Origin: Allochromatium palmeri | GTDB taxonomy: Bacteria; Pseudomonadota; Gammaproteobacteria; Chromatiales; Chromatiaceae | Direction of reading: 5' to 3' | Assembly: GCF_009720725.1 (NCBI RefSeq) | Contig: NZ_WNKT01000047.1 | Coordinates: forward strand, 1 to 32,071 | Length of the DNA stretch: 32,071 nucleotides | Notes under the pieces: model-generated | What the model saw: the letters and a program-made list of their open reading frames with translations, nothing else | Databases searched by the model: none | What the model was told of the DNA's origin: nothing | Made by a program: the position numbers and the translations under genes | Part shown: positions 25,647-32,071 of the stretch, piece after piece | Numbering within the stretch: position 1 is the stretch's first letter | How the letters are laid out: each line of letters begins with the position of its first letter

Positions 25647-25973
25647 TCAATCCAGCATCCGCATCAGAACGTCGTGCCATAGGTCAGCGTCGATCTCGCC
25701 CAACTTTCCCGCCAGTCGGCGTTTGTCGACGCAACGGATCTGATCGAGCCGGATTCGCGCGAGGCGTCCATTGAAGTCGACTTCCGGCCGGCAGCCGAGC
25801 GGTTGTCCTTTCGAGGTGAGCGGGGCGACGATCACGCGCGGCAGGGCGGCATTCATGTCGTCCGGCGACACGACCAGCGCCGGGCGCGTTTTCTGGATTT
25901 CGGTTCCGATGGTCGGGTCGAGGTTGACCCAATAGACCTCGCCGCGCTGAATCCGTCGGTGCTCGCTCACCAC
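25647..25973 (-). CDS. mazF: MazF/PemK-family endoribonuclease toxin
   Basis: The 108-residue protein has the MazF fold signature: IQRGEVYWVNLDPTIGTEIQKTRPALVVSPDDMN at the start, VIVAPLTSKGQP in the middle, and DQIRCVDKRRL toward the end. MazF toxins cut single-stranded RNA at short motifs; Arg in KTRPALVV and Thr in PLTS are the usual active-site positions. The start is GTG 25973 (a second GTG follows at once), seven bases inside the end of the antitoxin gene. Its cut site cannot be read from sequence. Confidence 0.93.
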   Translation of the reverse strand: MVSEHRRIQRGEVYWVNLDPTIGTEIQKTRPALVVSPDDMNAALPRVIVAPLTSKGQPLGCRPEVDFNGRLARIRLDQIRCVDKRRLAGKLGEIDADLWHDVLMRMLD

Positions 25974-26203
25974 TGCCAGTCTCCGCTATCGGCCTCGACG
26001 GGCAGATCGGCCCAGGCATCCGGATCGTCTTCAGCTCGGTAGCCGTCGAACCAACCGGCGCGCGTCGTCGGCGCCGGCTCGATGATGAGGCGCGTGCCTT
26101 CGAGTCGCAGCTCGATTTCGTCCTGGATGCCGCATTCGGCCAGCAGGGCCGCCGGAATCAGGACGCCGCGCGAATTGCCGATCTTTCTCAGAGTCGTGCG
26201 CAT
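25967..26203 (-). CDS. mazE: MazE-family antitoxin (AbrB fold)
   Basis: The 78-residue protein has an N-terminal swapped-hairpin AbrB domain, MRTTLRKIGNSRGVLIPAALLAECG followed by DEIELRLEGTRLIIEP, which binds operator DNA. The acidic, Trp-containing tail (DDPDAWADLPVEADSGDWQW) would block MazF. It precedes and overlaps mazF by seven bases, the usual order. A perfect palindrome just upstream is the likely operator through which the complex represses its own synthesis. Confidence 0.93.
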   Translation of the reverse strand: MRTTLRKIGNSRGVLIPAALLAECGIQDEIELRLEGTRLIIEPAPTTRAGWFDGYRAEDDPDAWADLPVEADSGDWQW

Positions 26204-26215
26204 GGTGAACCTCGC

Positions 26216-26258
26216 GTAATAACTTAGTTATTACAGCGAATCTCCGGGTTTGACGCAA
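26216..26258 (-). promoter_or_regulatory. mazEF promoter with palindromic operator
   Basis: GTAATAACTTAGTTATTAC (26216-26234) is a perfect palindrome with 9-base arms around one base, 13 bases before the mazE ATG. On the minus strand a -10-like TGTAAT (26235-26230) overlaps it, and a weak -35-like TTGCGT (26258-26253) lies 17 bases further up. The overlap fits autorepression by MazE/MazEF. Confidence 0.7.
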
Positions 26259-26275
26259 GGCTGGGCCGGATGCTT

Positions 26276-26359
26276 CGTCCAGGCTTCCTGTGCTAGATTT
26301 CGAACGCCGATCGTATCGTGTCCTTTTGTAGTAGATCGCGCCCAATGGAAGCCGCCGCC
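26276..26359 (+). repeat. Duplicate of the kinase promoter and first codons
   Basis: This stretch aligns without gaps, at a fixed offset of 1,675 bases, to 27951-28034, the upstream region and first five codons (MEAAA) of the kinase gene. Identity over the last 74 bases is about 85% by hand count. The Shine-Dalgarno AGGAG of the kinase copy is changed to AGTAG here. Confidence 0.85.
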
Positions 26360-27190
26360 GAGGGCGTGATCGGACGCCTGCTGCCGCCGCCCGCCGACTC
26401 CACACGCGGCGCGCGGCTGATCCAGGTCAGCGCGGCCATCAATCCGGGCAACTCGGGCGGTCCGCTGTTCGATGTAGCCGGGCGGGTGATCGGTATCAAT
26501 ACGCTGAAAGCATTGGCCGCCGTGCCGATTCTGAGCGCGGACGGTCGCGGACTCGCCGTGCAGCGTGTGGCGACGGGTGAGGGGCTCGGCTGGGCGGTGG
26601 CAAGCGACGAACTGCTGCCGTTGCTCGATCGTCTGGGACTCGACTACGCGGTCAGCACGCGCCGGCTGGGGGCGGTCGGTCTGTTCCGGCAGCGTCAGCC
26701 GGGGTTGGCGACGATGCTGGTTCTGCTGTTGGTCGCGGCTTTGGGCGGGGGCGGTTGGCTGGTCGCGCGTGCGGGTGGTCGCGGTTTACGGGCATCCGGC
26801 CCGGCGGCGCGACCCCAACCGAACCCATCGCCCTCGGTACAGGTACAGCGTCCGGTGCTGCGTGGTCTGAGCGGCCCCTATGCCGGTGCGGCGATCCCGC
26901 TCGATCAGGGGCCGGTGGCGATCGGTCGCGATCCGGCGCTGGCGCGGCTGGTGCTGCCGGCGCACTGCACGGCGATCAGCCAGCGTCATGCTCTGGTGAC
27001 GTACCGGACCGGGCTGGAAGGCTTCGTGCTGGAAGATTGCTGGTCGACCAATGGGGTCTTTCTGATGACAACCGAGGGCGACGGACAGCGTTTGCCGCCT
27101 GGTCAGAGTTATCCGCTGGTACCTGGCGCGCGCTTCTATCTCGGCACGCCGGAGATCGCGTTTCAGGTCGACCTCGAAACCAAGTCCTGA
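26345..27190 (+). CDS. Chimeric remnant: kinase start fused to protease-FHA C-terminal part
   Basis: The 281-residue ORF begins MEAAA, identical to the first residues of the kinase at 28020, then continues in the protease-FHA sequence from the position equivalent to residue 169 of the complete copy at 30505. It therefore lacks the signal peptide and the catalytic His and Asp, but keeps GNSGG with Ser37, one membrane helix (near 121-141) and a complete FHA domain (GRDP, SQRH, STNG). It cannot be an active trypsin-like protease. The FHA part could still bind phosphothreonine if the protein is made, but the Shine-Dalgarno is degraded. From 26360 to its stop it aligns with 31009-31839 without a gap, roughly 90% identical. 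I regard it as a decaying, in-frame deletion product. Confidence 0.8.
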   Translation: MEAAAEGVIGRLLPPPADSTRGARLIQVSAAINPGNSGGPLFDVAGRVIGINTLKALAAVPILSADGRGLAVQRVATGEGLGWAVASDELLPLLDRLGLDYAVSTRRLGAVGLFRQRQPGLATMLVLLLVAALGGGGWLVARAGGRGLRASGPAARPQPNPSPSVQVQRPVLRGLSGPYAGAAIPLDQGPVAIGRDPALARLVLPAHCTAISQRHALVTYRTGLEGFVLEDCWSTNGVFLMTTEGDGQRLPPGQSYPLVPGARFYLGTPEIAFQVDLETKS

Positions 27191-27221
27191 GCACGGACCG
27201 ACCGATGCTAGGTTTCAAGCA
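26358..27221 (+). repeat. Direct repeat, copy 1 of the protease-FHA 3' part
   Basis: Bases 26358-27190 match 31007-31839 at a constant offset of 4,649 bases, with substitutions but no gaps; a looser match with a one-base indel continues past the stop to about 27221/31869. Sampled 60-base blocks differ at about four positions. Confidence 0.92.
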
Positions 27222-27294
27222 TGAATCAACCCGACGCCCTCGCCAGTCCTCGCAATGCCGATTTGCACGATGATCGTCAACCGGATGAAATTCC

Positions 27295-27597
27295 ATGCAC
27301 TGTGCTTTGTCTGTCGATGAAAACGCCTTGGCCGATTTCTGCGAGCGGCACTACATCCGTCGCTTGTCGCTGTTTGGTTCGCAGTTGACTGGACTGGCTC
27401 GACCCGATAGCGATATCGATTTATTGGTCGAGTTCGATCCTAAGCATATTCCTGGTTTGCTTGGTCTAGCCGGAATGGAAGATGAGTTGTCGGAAATGCT
27501 CGGCGGATGCACGGTCGATTTGCGCACGCCGGGCGATCTGTCACGCCATTTCCGTGATGAGGTCTTGCGAACCGCTGAGGTTCAATATGCACGATAA
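27295..27597 (+). CDS. mntA: MntA-type minimal nucleotidyltransferase antitoxin
   Basis: The 100-residue protein has the minimal nucleotidyltransferase signature GSX10[23 protein letters not shown] near residues 28-47. In characterised MntA-HepT systems this enzyme neutralises the HEPN toxin by adding AMP units to a Tyr in the toxin. ATG 27295 is the first start in frame. It precedes and overlaps the HEPN gene by 11 bases. A basic C terminus ([17 protein letters not shown]) is usual. The pair separates the two protease-FHA copies and may have been inserted after the duplication. Confidence 0.9.
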   Translation: MHCALSVDENALADFCERHYIRRLSLFGSQLTGLARPDSDIDLLVEFDPKHIPGLLGLAGMEDELSEMLGGCTVDLRTPGDLSRHFRDEVLRTAEVQYAR

Positions 27598-27925
27598 GGA
27601 TCGCGTTCGTTTTCTGCATATGATCGAGGCGGCTGAGGATGTGTGTCGGTTCGTCGATGGACGTCGGCGTTCCGAACTGGATAGCGACCGGATGCTGTTG
27701 TTTGCGCTGGTGCGTGCCATCGAGATCATTGGCGAAGCGGCGAGCAAGGTTTCGGACGAAACCCGGCAAACCTGTTCGGATATTCCCTGGAAAGCCATGA
27801 TCGGGATGCGTAATCGGTTGATTCATGCCTATTTCGATATCGATACGGATATTCTGTGGGCAGCGGCAACGCAGGAGATTCCGGCTCTGCTCGTCAGCTT
27901 GAAAGCGCATACGCCGGCGTCATAG
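27587..27925 (+). CDS. hepT: HepT-type HEPN toxin
   Basis: The 112-residue, mostly helical protein carries the HEPN RNase motif RX4[11 protein letters not shown] near residues 82-89, preceded by IPWKAMIGM. Arg and His form the RNase site, and the final Tyr is the residue AMPylated by MntA in characterised pairs. ATG 27587 overlaps the end of mntA; the longer ORF from 27482 is mntA read in another frame. Order and overlap match known MntA-HepT operons. Confidence 0.9.
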   Translation: MHDKDRVRFLHMIEAAEDVCRFVDGRRRSELDSDRMLLFALVRAIEIIGEAASKVSDETRQTCSDIPWKAMIGMRNRLIHAYFDIDTDILWAAATQEIPALLVSLKAHTPAS

Positions 27926-27950
27926 CTGTCTCGTCTCGTGTCCCTCGCCC

Positions 27951-28034
27951 CGTCCACGGCGGTTGTGCTAGATTTCGACCGTTGATCGTCTCGTGTCCTT
28001 GTGTAGGAGTCTGCGCCCCATGGAAGCCGCCGCC
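27951..28034 (+). repeat. Kinase promoter region, intact copy of the 84-base repeat
   Basis: This aligns without gaps to 26276-26359 (offset 1,675). It holds the presumed promoter, the Shine-Dalgarno AGGAG (28004-28008) and the first five codons of the kinase gene. The shared TGTGCTAGATTTCGA could include a -10-like element, but I see no clear -35. Confidence 0.8.
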
Positions 28035-30512
28035 AAGTCCCGCTGTCCGAATTGTTTCACTGCTCCGCTGAGCACGCCTTGTCGTCGTTGCGGCTGGGCA
28101 TCCGGTCTCGACAATCCGCCGCCAGCGCTGGCGTTGGGGACACTGTTGGACGAGCGCTATCGGATCGGGCGGGTGCTGGGGCATGGCGGGTTCGGGATCA
28201 CCTATCTGGCCTGGGACGAGAACCTGCATCTGCGGCTAGCGGTCAAGGAATATCTGCCGCGCGACAGTGCCACGCGCGCGCCGGATGGGGTGAGTCTGGC
28301 GGTCTATTCGGGTTCGGCGGCGGAGCAGTTCGCCTATGGGCTGGAGCGGTTTCTGGAGGAGGCACGGGCGTTGGCGCGCTTCGATCAGCATCCGGGGATC
28401 GTGACGGTCAAGAGCTTCTTCCGGGCGCATGGGACGGGCTACAGCGTCATGGAGTTCGTCGATGGCTTGACGCTCAAGCAGTATCTGGCGCAGCAACCGG
28501 AGGGGCGGTTGCCGTTCGATCAGGCGATGAAGCTGTTGATGCCGGTGATGGATGCCCTGCGTGCGGTGCACAAGGATGGGCTACTGCATCGCGACATCAC
28601 GCCCGACAACATCTATCTGAGCCAGGACGGGCGGGTGAAGCTGCTCGACTTCGGGGCAGCGCGCTTTGCTGCTGGGGAGCACAGTCGCAGTTTGTCGGTG
28701 ATCCTCAAGCCGGGCTATGCACCGGAGGAACAGTACCGCACACGCGGTCAGCAAGGGCCGTGGACGGATGTCTACAGTCTGGCGGCGACGCTGTATCGGG
28801 CGATTACCGGGCAGGTGCCGCCGGAGGCGCTGGATCGGCTCGACGCCGATGAGTTGGTGCCGCCGTCGCAGTTGGGGGCGGTCATTGCGCCGGAGCAGGA
28901 GGCGGTGTTGGTGCGGGCGTTGGCGGTGCGGGCCTCTGCGCGGTTCGAGAGTGTCGAGGTATTGCAGAACGCCTGGAAAGAGGCGGCTGTGATCGTGCCT
29001 CAACCGGAGGATTCGGGTGTATCGAGTTCGGATACATCACCAGATACGGATCCGCTATTGCTCGAAAAATCGACCAAACTGGAACAACGAGATGGCGTCC
29101 ATGACGGCGACAGCCATTCCAATTCGCCTCAAACGGCTCGATCCAAGTCGATGCCAGTTTGGGCGGTGTTGGCCTCGCTTGGGTTGTTTGGCTCCATCGT
29201 GTTGGCGGCTTGGTTGTTGAATGTGCCTGACTCATTCGATACTCCGCAGTTATCTGCGGAAATCGATCGTCCGTCTAAAGAAACGGGGCAGTCAAATGAG
29301 AGGTTGGCGGAAGATCGCCCTGAAGATGTCAGGCGCGAGGAACCACAGAGCCAGTTCAACGAACCGACAGAGATTCATCGCTCGCAGGACTTGAACACCC
29401 AGACTGAAAGCATACATCAATATCAAATGCCAGAGGAACCCGATCCTCAAAGCAAGCCATTACAATTTGATAACTATTCTTCAGAATGCCAGGGAAGGGA
29501 AAACTCCTTGGAGTTCGTTACATGCGGCGATATAGCTGGTTCAGCAATCTCTTTACTGAAGAGAATGATCGTCACCTCATCGGATAACGGTGGGGTAGGT
29601 CACGAGGATGAGTTGGATCGCATTATCCGCCAAATAGAATCATTGCCAAGGCCAGCGATAGTCGATAGAAAGATTTCCCGGTCCGAGAACGAAAAAGGAT
29701 TGGCAGTTTTTCGCGAAGATCGATTTGATGAGGCCAAGCATCATTTTCTTTCGGCTTATCAAAAAAACCCATCAGACCCCGAAGTTGCAGATAATTTGAG
29801 TTATACGTATTTACAGCTTGGTGATCTACAATCGGCAGTTGACATGATCGCAAAGGCATTAACGCTTTCTCCTTCGCGTGCAACAGCTTGGAATCAACTG
29901 GCCAACTACTATGCACAAAAACGCCAGTTTGTTGAATCTGTTGCTTGTTTTGCGTTGACTTTTCGTTATTCGCGAAACCGAGATAGGACGCGCCAGGTTT
30001 TGCAACAGCTTGCAAGCGAAAATCCAAATCCCAATGTGCGATATTCAGCTAATAAGGCTTTGAATTTGGATTTTATCAAAAACAACAGCATCACTATCGG
30101 CAGAATTGCCGATGCCATACCGCGTTCGGCACCTGAAGGCCAAATGACGACACCTGTTGACACTTCGCGCTCTATATCAGAGCGCGGTAGAGAATTGGCA
30201 GGGCTTCGTCAGGGCATGAGTTATTCACAAGCTAGGGAAATTATTTTAGGTGCAGGCTGGCAAGGCAAAAACAGGAGATGGCAGGATATTTCGCAGTACG
30301 GACAGGAAAAGGAAATTTACTACAAGAATAATTGGAGGGAAGTGGCCAGTTGCGCTGGAACTGGTACGTCTCCATGCCGCTTCGAATTTCATGACATCCA
30401 TAGCCATTTACTTGTAATCATAACGGAGGGTGAATGCTTGAATGCCCAATTTGAAGTGCCCAAGGAAGGAGAAACTTGTGATCTCACTGTAAGTAGTTGG
30501 TTCATTGATTAA
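28020..30512 (+). CDS. Zinc-ribbon Ser/Thr protein kinase with membrane anchor, TPR-like repeats and C-terminal sensor-like domain
   Basis: The 830-residue protein starts with a zinc ribbon (Cys9, 12, 21, 24) and a Hanks-type kinase domain at about 46-320. Kinase motifs are complete: Gly loop GHGGFG (54-59), Lys76 in AVKEY, HRDITPDN (190-197, catalytic Asp192) and DFG (210-212). One membrane helix (379-400) puts the rest outside the cytoplasm. There, a polar linker is followed by TPR-like helices (about 557-650) and a final domain starting LRQGMSYSQAREIILGAGW with several Cys. It probably senses an envelope signal and phosphorylates cytoplasmic targets. The overlapping next gene encodes an FHA domain, the usual reader of phosphothreonine. 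ATG 28020 is preferred over a GTG at 27993, with AGGAG upstream. The gene is AT-rich from about 29020. Confidence 0.88.
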   Translation: MEAAAKSRCPNCFTAPLSTPCRRCGWASGLDNPPPALALGTLLDERYRIGRVLGHGGFGITYLAWDENLHLRLAVKEYLPRDSATRAPDGVSLAVYSGSAAEQFAYGLERFLEEARALARFDQHPGIVTVKSFFRAHGTGYSVMEFVDGLTLKQYLAQQPEGRLPFDQAMKLLMPVMDALRAVHKDGLLHRDITPDNIYLSQDGRVKLLDFGAARFAAGEHSRSLSVILKPGYAPEEQYRTRGQQGPWTDVYSLAATLYRAITGQVPPEALDRLDADELVPPSQLGAVIAPEQEAVLVRALAVRASARFESVEVLQNAWKEAAVIVPQPEDSGVSSSDTSPDTDPLLLEKSTKLEQRDGVHDGDSHSNSPQTARSKSMPVWAVLASLGLFGSIVLAAWLLNVPDSFDTPQLSAEIDRPSKETGQSNERLAEDRPEDVRREEPQSQFNEPTEIHRSQDLNTQTESIHQYQMPEEPDPQSKPLQFDNYSSECQGRENSLEFVTCGDIAGSAISLLKRMIVTSSDNGGVGHEDELDRIIRQIESLPRPAIVDRKISRSENEKGLAVFREDRFDEAKHHFLSAYQKNPSDPEVADNLSYTYLQLGDLQSAVDMIAKALTLSPSRATAWNQLANYYAQKRQFVESVACFALTFRYSRNRDRTRQVLQQLASENPNPNVRYSANKALNLDFIKNNSITIGRIADAIPRSAPEGQMTTPVDTSRSISERGRELAGLRQGMSYSQAREIILGAGWQGKNRRWQDISQYGQEKEIYYKNNWREVASCAGTGTSPCRFEFHDIHSHLLVIITEGECLNAQFEVPKEGETCDLTVSSWFID

Positions 30513-30530
30513 AATATTTCTGGCTCCCAC
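29020..30530 (+). other. AT-rich segment covering the kinase C-terminal half
   Basis: GC content falls sharply inside the kinase gene, just after the catalytic domain. The block 29701-29760 has 26 of 60 G+C (43%) by hand count, against 46 of 60 (77%) in 31381-31440. The shift ends near the start of the protease-FHA gene. It suggests that the linker, membrane and sensor part came from another source or evolves under different pressure. Confidence 0.75.
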
Positions 30531-31839
30531 AGCACGGGGCGCACATGTAACGGTTGAATGCTTGCGCTGGATTGTAGTGGCGCTGGCATTCATGCTCCCC
30601 GCCGCCACAATCTGGGCCGATGCGCTCACCAACCACATGAACGCCGTCACCGTCCGGGTGCTGTGCCTGCCCGCCGAGGGCGAGCCGGAATCCGGCTCAG
30701 GCTTCGTGGTCGGCAACGGCTCGCATGTCGTGACCAACTGGCATGTCGTCTCCTGCACCGCCGAGAGCGGACAGGTCGGCATCCTGCTCGATGCCGGCGC
30801 GGGCGATGCGATCGAGGCACGGGTCCGCGCGCACGATGCCGACAAGGATCTGGCCGTGCTGCGTCTGGAGCGGCGCATCGACCGGCCAGCCGCACGTTTT
30901 GCCACCTTCGCCACGCTCAGCCAGCGCGATCCTGTGGTCGCGGTCGGTTTTCCGGGCGATGCCGACGGCATGGGCGATCTGGCGGCCCTGAGCACATCGA
31001 CCATGACCGAGGGCGTGATCGGACGCCTGCTGCCGCCGCCTGCCGACTCCACACGCGCCGCGCTGCTGATCCAGGTCAGCGCGGCCATCAATCCCGGCAA
31101 CTCGGGCGGTCCGCTGTTCGACGCGGCTGGGCGGGTGATCGGCATCAACACCATGAAGGCACTGGCGGCGGTGCCGACTCTGAGCGCGGACGGTCGCAGC
31201 CTTGCTGTACAGCGCGTGGTCGCCGGCGAGGGGCTCGGCTGGGCGGTGGCGAGCGACGAACTGCTGCCGCTGCTCGATCGTCTAGGACTCGACTACGCGG
31301 TCAGTACACGCCGTCTGGGTGCAATCGGTCTGTCCTGGCAGCGTCAGCCGGGCCTGGCGGCGACGCTGGTTCTGCTGTTGGTCGCGGCTTTGGGCGGGGG
31401 CGGTTGGCTGGTCGCGCGTGCGGGTGGGCGCGGTTTACGGGCATCCGGCCCGGCGGCGCGACCCCAACCGAACCCATCGCCCTCGGTACAGGCGCTGCGT
31501 CCGGTGCTGCGCGGTCTGAGCGGTCCCTATGCCGGCGCGACGATTCCGCTCGATCAGGGTCCGGTGGCGATCGGTCGCGATCCGGCGCTGGCGCGGCTGG
31601 TGCTGCCGGCACACTGCACGGCGATCAGCCAGCGTCATGCTCTGGTGACGTACCAAGCCGGACAAGCGGGCTTCGGGCTGGAAGATTGCTGGTCGACCAA
31701 TGGGGTCTTTCTGATGACAGGCGAGGGCGACGGACAGCGTCTGCAGCCCGGTCAGACCTATCCGCTGGCGCTTGGCGCGCGCTTCTATCTCGGCACGCCT
31801 GAGATCGCGTTTCAGGTCGATCTCGAAACCCATCTCTGA
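30505..31839 (+). CDS. Periplasmic HtrA/trypsin-like protease with membrane helix and cytoplasmic FHA domain
   Basis: The 444-residue protein has an N-terminal signal-like helix (about 21-39), then a trypsin-like domain with the triad His80 (TNWHVV), Asp115 (DKDLAVLRL) and Ser200 (NPGNSGGPLFD), as in HtrA/DegP proteases but with no PDZ domain. A membrane helix (284-304) and a Pro-rich linker lead to a C-terminal FHA domain (about 347-440) with GRDP, SQRH and STNG, the phosphothreonine-binding pattern. The topology puts the protease outside and FHA inside. The start is uncertain: TTG 30505 overlaps the kinase stop by eight bases, and TTG 30565 would give a shorter signal peptide. Overlap with a Ser/Thr kinase gene suggests a shared pathway in which phosphorylation controls proteolysis, or the reverse. 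That link is inference. Confidence 0.85.
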   Translation: MIKIFLAPTARGAHVTVECLRWIVVALAFMLPAATIWADALTNHMNAVTVRVLCLPAEGEPESGSGFVVGNGSHVVTNWHVVSCTAESGQVGILLDAGAGDAIEARVRAHDADKDLAVLRLERRIDRPAARFATFATLSQRDPVVAVGFPGDADGMGDLAALSTSTMTEGVIGRLLPPPADSTRAALLIQVSAAINPGNSGGPLFDAAGRVIGINTMKALAAVPTLSADGRSLAVQRVVAGEGLGWAVASDELLPLLDRLGLDYAVSTRRLGAIGLSWQRQPGLAATLVLLLVAALGGGGWLVARAGGRGLRASGPAARPQPNPSPSVQALRPVLRGLSGPYAGATIPLDQGPVAIGRDPALARLVLPAHCTAISQRHALVTYQAGQAGFGLEDCWSTNGVFLMTGEGDGQRLQPGQTYPLALGARFYLGTPEIAFQVDLETHL

Positions 31840-31869
31840 GTGCCGCTGGTCGATGCCGGTTTTCAAGCA
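31007..31869 (+). repeat. Direct repeat, copy 2 of the protease-FHA 3' part
   Basis: This is the intact counterpart of 26358-27221, offset 4,649 bases, gap-free up to the stop codon. It lies within the full-length gene, so it shows what the upstream chimeric copy has lost. Confidence 0.92.
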
Positions 31870-31903
31870 CCGCACAACCCTAAATCATCACGAGTCCTCA
31901 TCC

Positions 31904-31932
31904 TTGACGATATGCATGATTATGCATATAAA
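31904..31932 (+). promoter_or_regulatory. Strong promoter with palindromic operator before a brnT-like start
   Basis: TTGACG (31904-31909) and TATAAA (31927-31932) are separated by exactly 17 bases, a near-consensus sigma-70 promoter. The spacer holds an inverted repeat, ATATGCAT (31910-31917) and ATGCATAT (31922-31929) around four bases, which would place a repressor over the promoter. This is the layout expected of an autoregulated toxin-antitoxin operon. Confidence 0.7.
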
Positions 31933-31938
31933 TAATCC

Positions 31939-32010
31939 ATGCATTTCACCTGGGACGAATCCAAGCGACCTCAGTACAGTACGAAAATCTCACGCTCATC
32001 GTTCGCTTAA
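31939..32010 (+). pseudogene. Truncated BrnT-like toxin start
   Basis: ATG 31939, just after a strong promoter, encodes MHFTWDESKR, which resembles the N terminus of BrnT-family (DUF497) RNase toxins (M-x-F-x-WDE-x-K). After about ten residues the sequence no longer resembles BrnT, and the frame stops at 32008-32010. Either the gene is broken by an insertion or deletion, or the resemblance is accidental. There is no room to see a BrnA antitoxin before the window ends. Confidence 0.4.
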
Positions 32011-32071
32011 TTTCCCCCTCGATTCATGAAAGTGGAGCAAGCTACAGGCACTTACCACTCTGAGTCAGAAA

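Overview
The window looks like chromosomal DNA of a phototrophic purple sulfur bacterium (Gammaproteobacteria, Chromatiaceae-like). It is GC-rich and carries bacteriochlorophyll genes (bchI, bchD and a BciB-type 8-vinyl reductase) beside a complete Rnf complex and a pyruvate:ferredoxin oxidoreductase. The assignment rests on gene content and recalled family features; no database was searched.

Layout. 1-4.1 kb: the end of a type I restriction locus (an unrecognised, possibly frameshifted gene, then hsdR), next to the 3' end of a tRNA-Ala gene. 4.3-7.2 kb: bchI-bchD on the minus strand, two magnesium chelatase subunits, with a PpsR/CrtJ-like box upstream. 7.4-8.0 kb: a TumE/TumA-type toxin-antitoxin pair. 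8.15-10.4 kb: a tiny leader ORF, bciB and ribF, joined by two ATGA overlaps; RibF makes the FAD that BciB needs. 10.5-11.0 kb: a RelE/Phd-type toxin-antitoxin pair. 11.1-22.8 kb: a minus-strand unit in the order rnfB-nifJ-rnfC-rnfD-rnfG-rnfE-rnfA-(58-aa Cys-rich membrane protein)-ferredoxin reductase. It could link the membrane ion gradient, NADH, NADPH, ferredoxin and pyruvate/acetyl-CoA. The nifJ product is about 1,645 residues and ends in an extra ferredoxin-like domain. 23.0-25.4 kb: a fused HisH-HisF protein with eukaryote-type sequence features, overlapping a ClpP/SppA-like lipoprotein gene.

25.6-32.1 kb is accessory DNA: mazEF, mntA-hepT, the start of a broken brnT-like gene with an intact promoter/operator, and a signalling locus. 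That locus encodes a zinc-ribbon Ser/Thr kinase with a transmembrane segment and TPR-like repeats. It overlaps a gene for a periplasmic HtrA-like protease joined through the membrane to a cytoplasmic FHA domain. A decayed second copy lies upstream; its junction can be mapped to the base and fuses the kinase promoter and first codons to the protease-FHA 3' part. The second half of the kinase gene is clearly AT-richer than its surroundings, which suggests exchange of the sensor region.

No CRISPR array, rRNA, complete insertion sequence or replication origin was seen. No gene-free stretch exceeds about 230 bases; the longest are 22775-22994, 25436-25646, 7191-7396 and 31840-32071. Long ORFs antisense to the GC-rich genes were treated as shadows.
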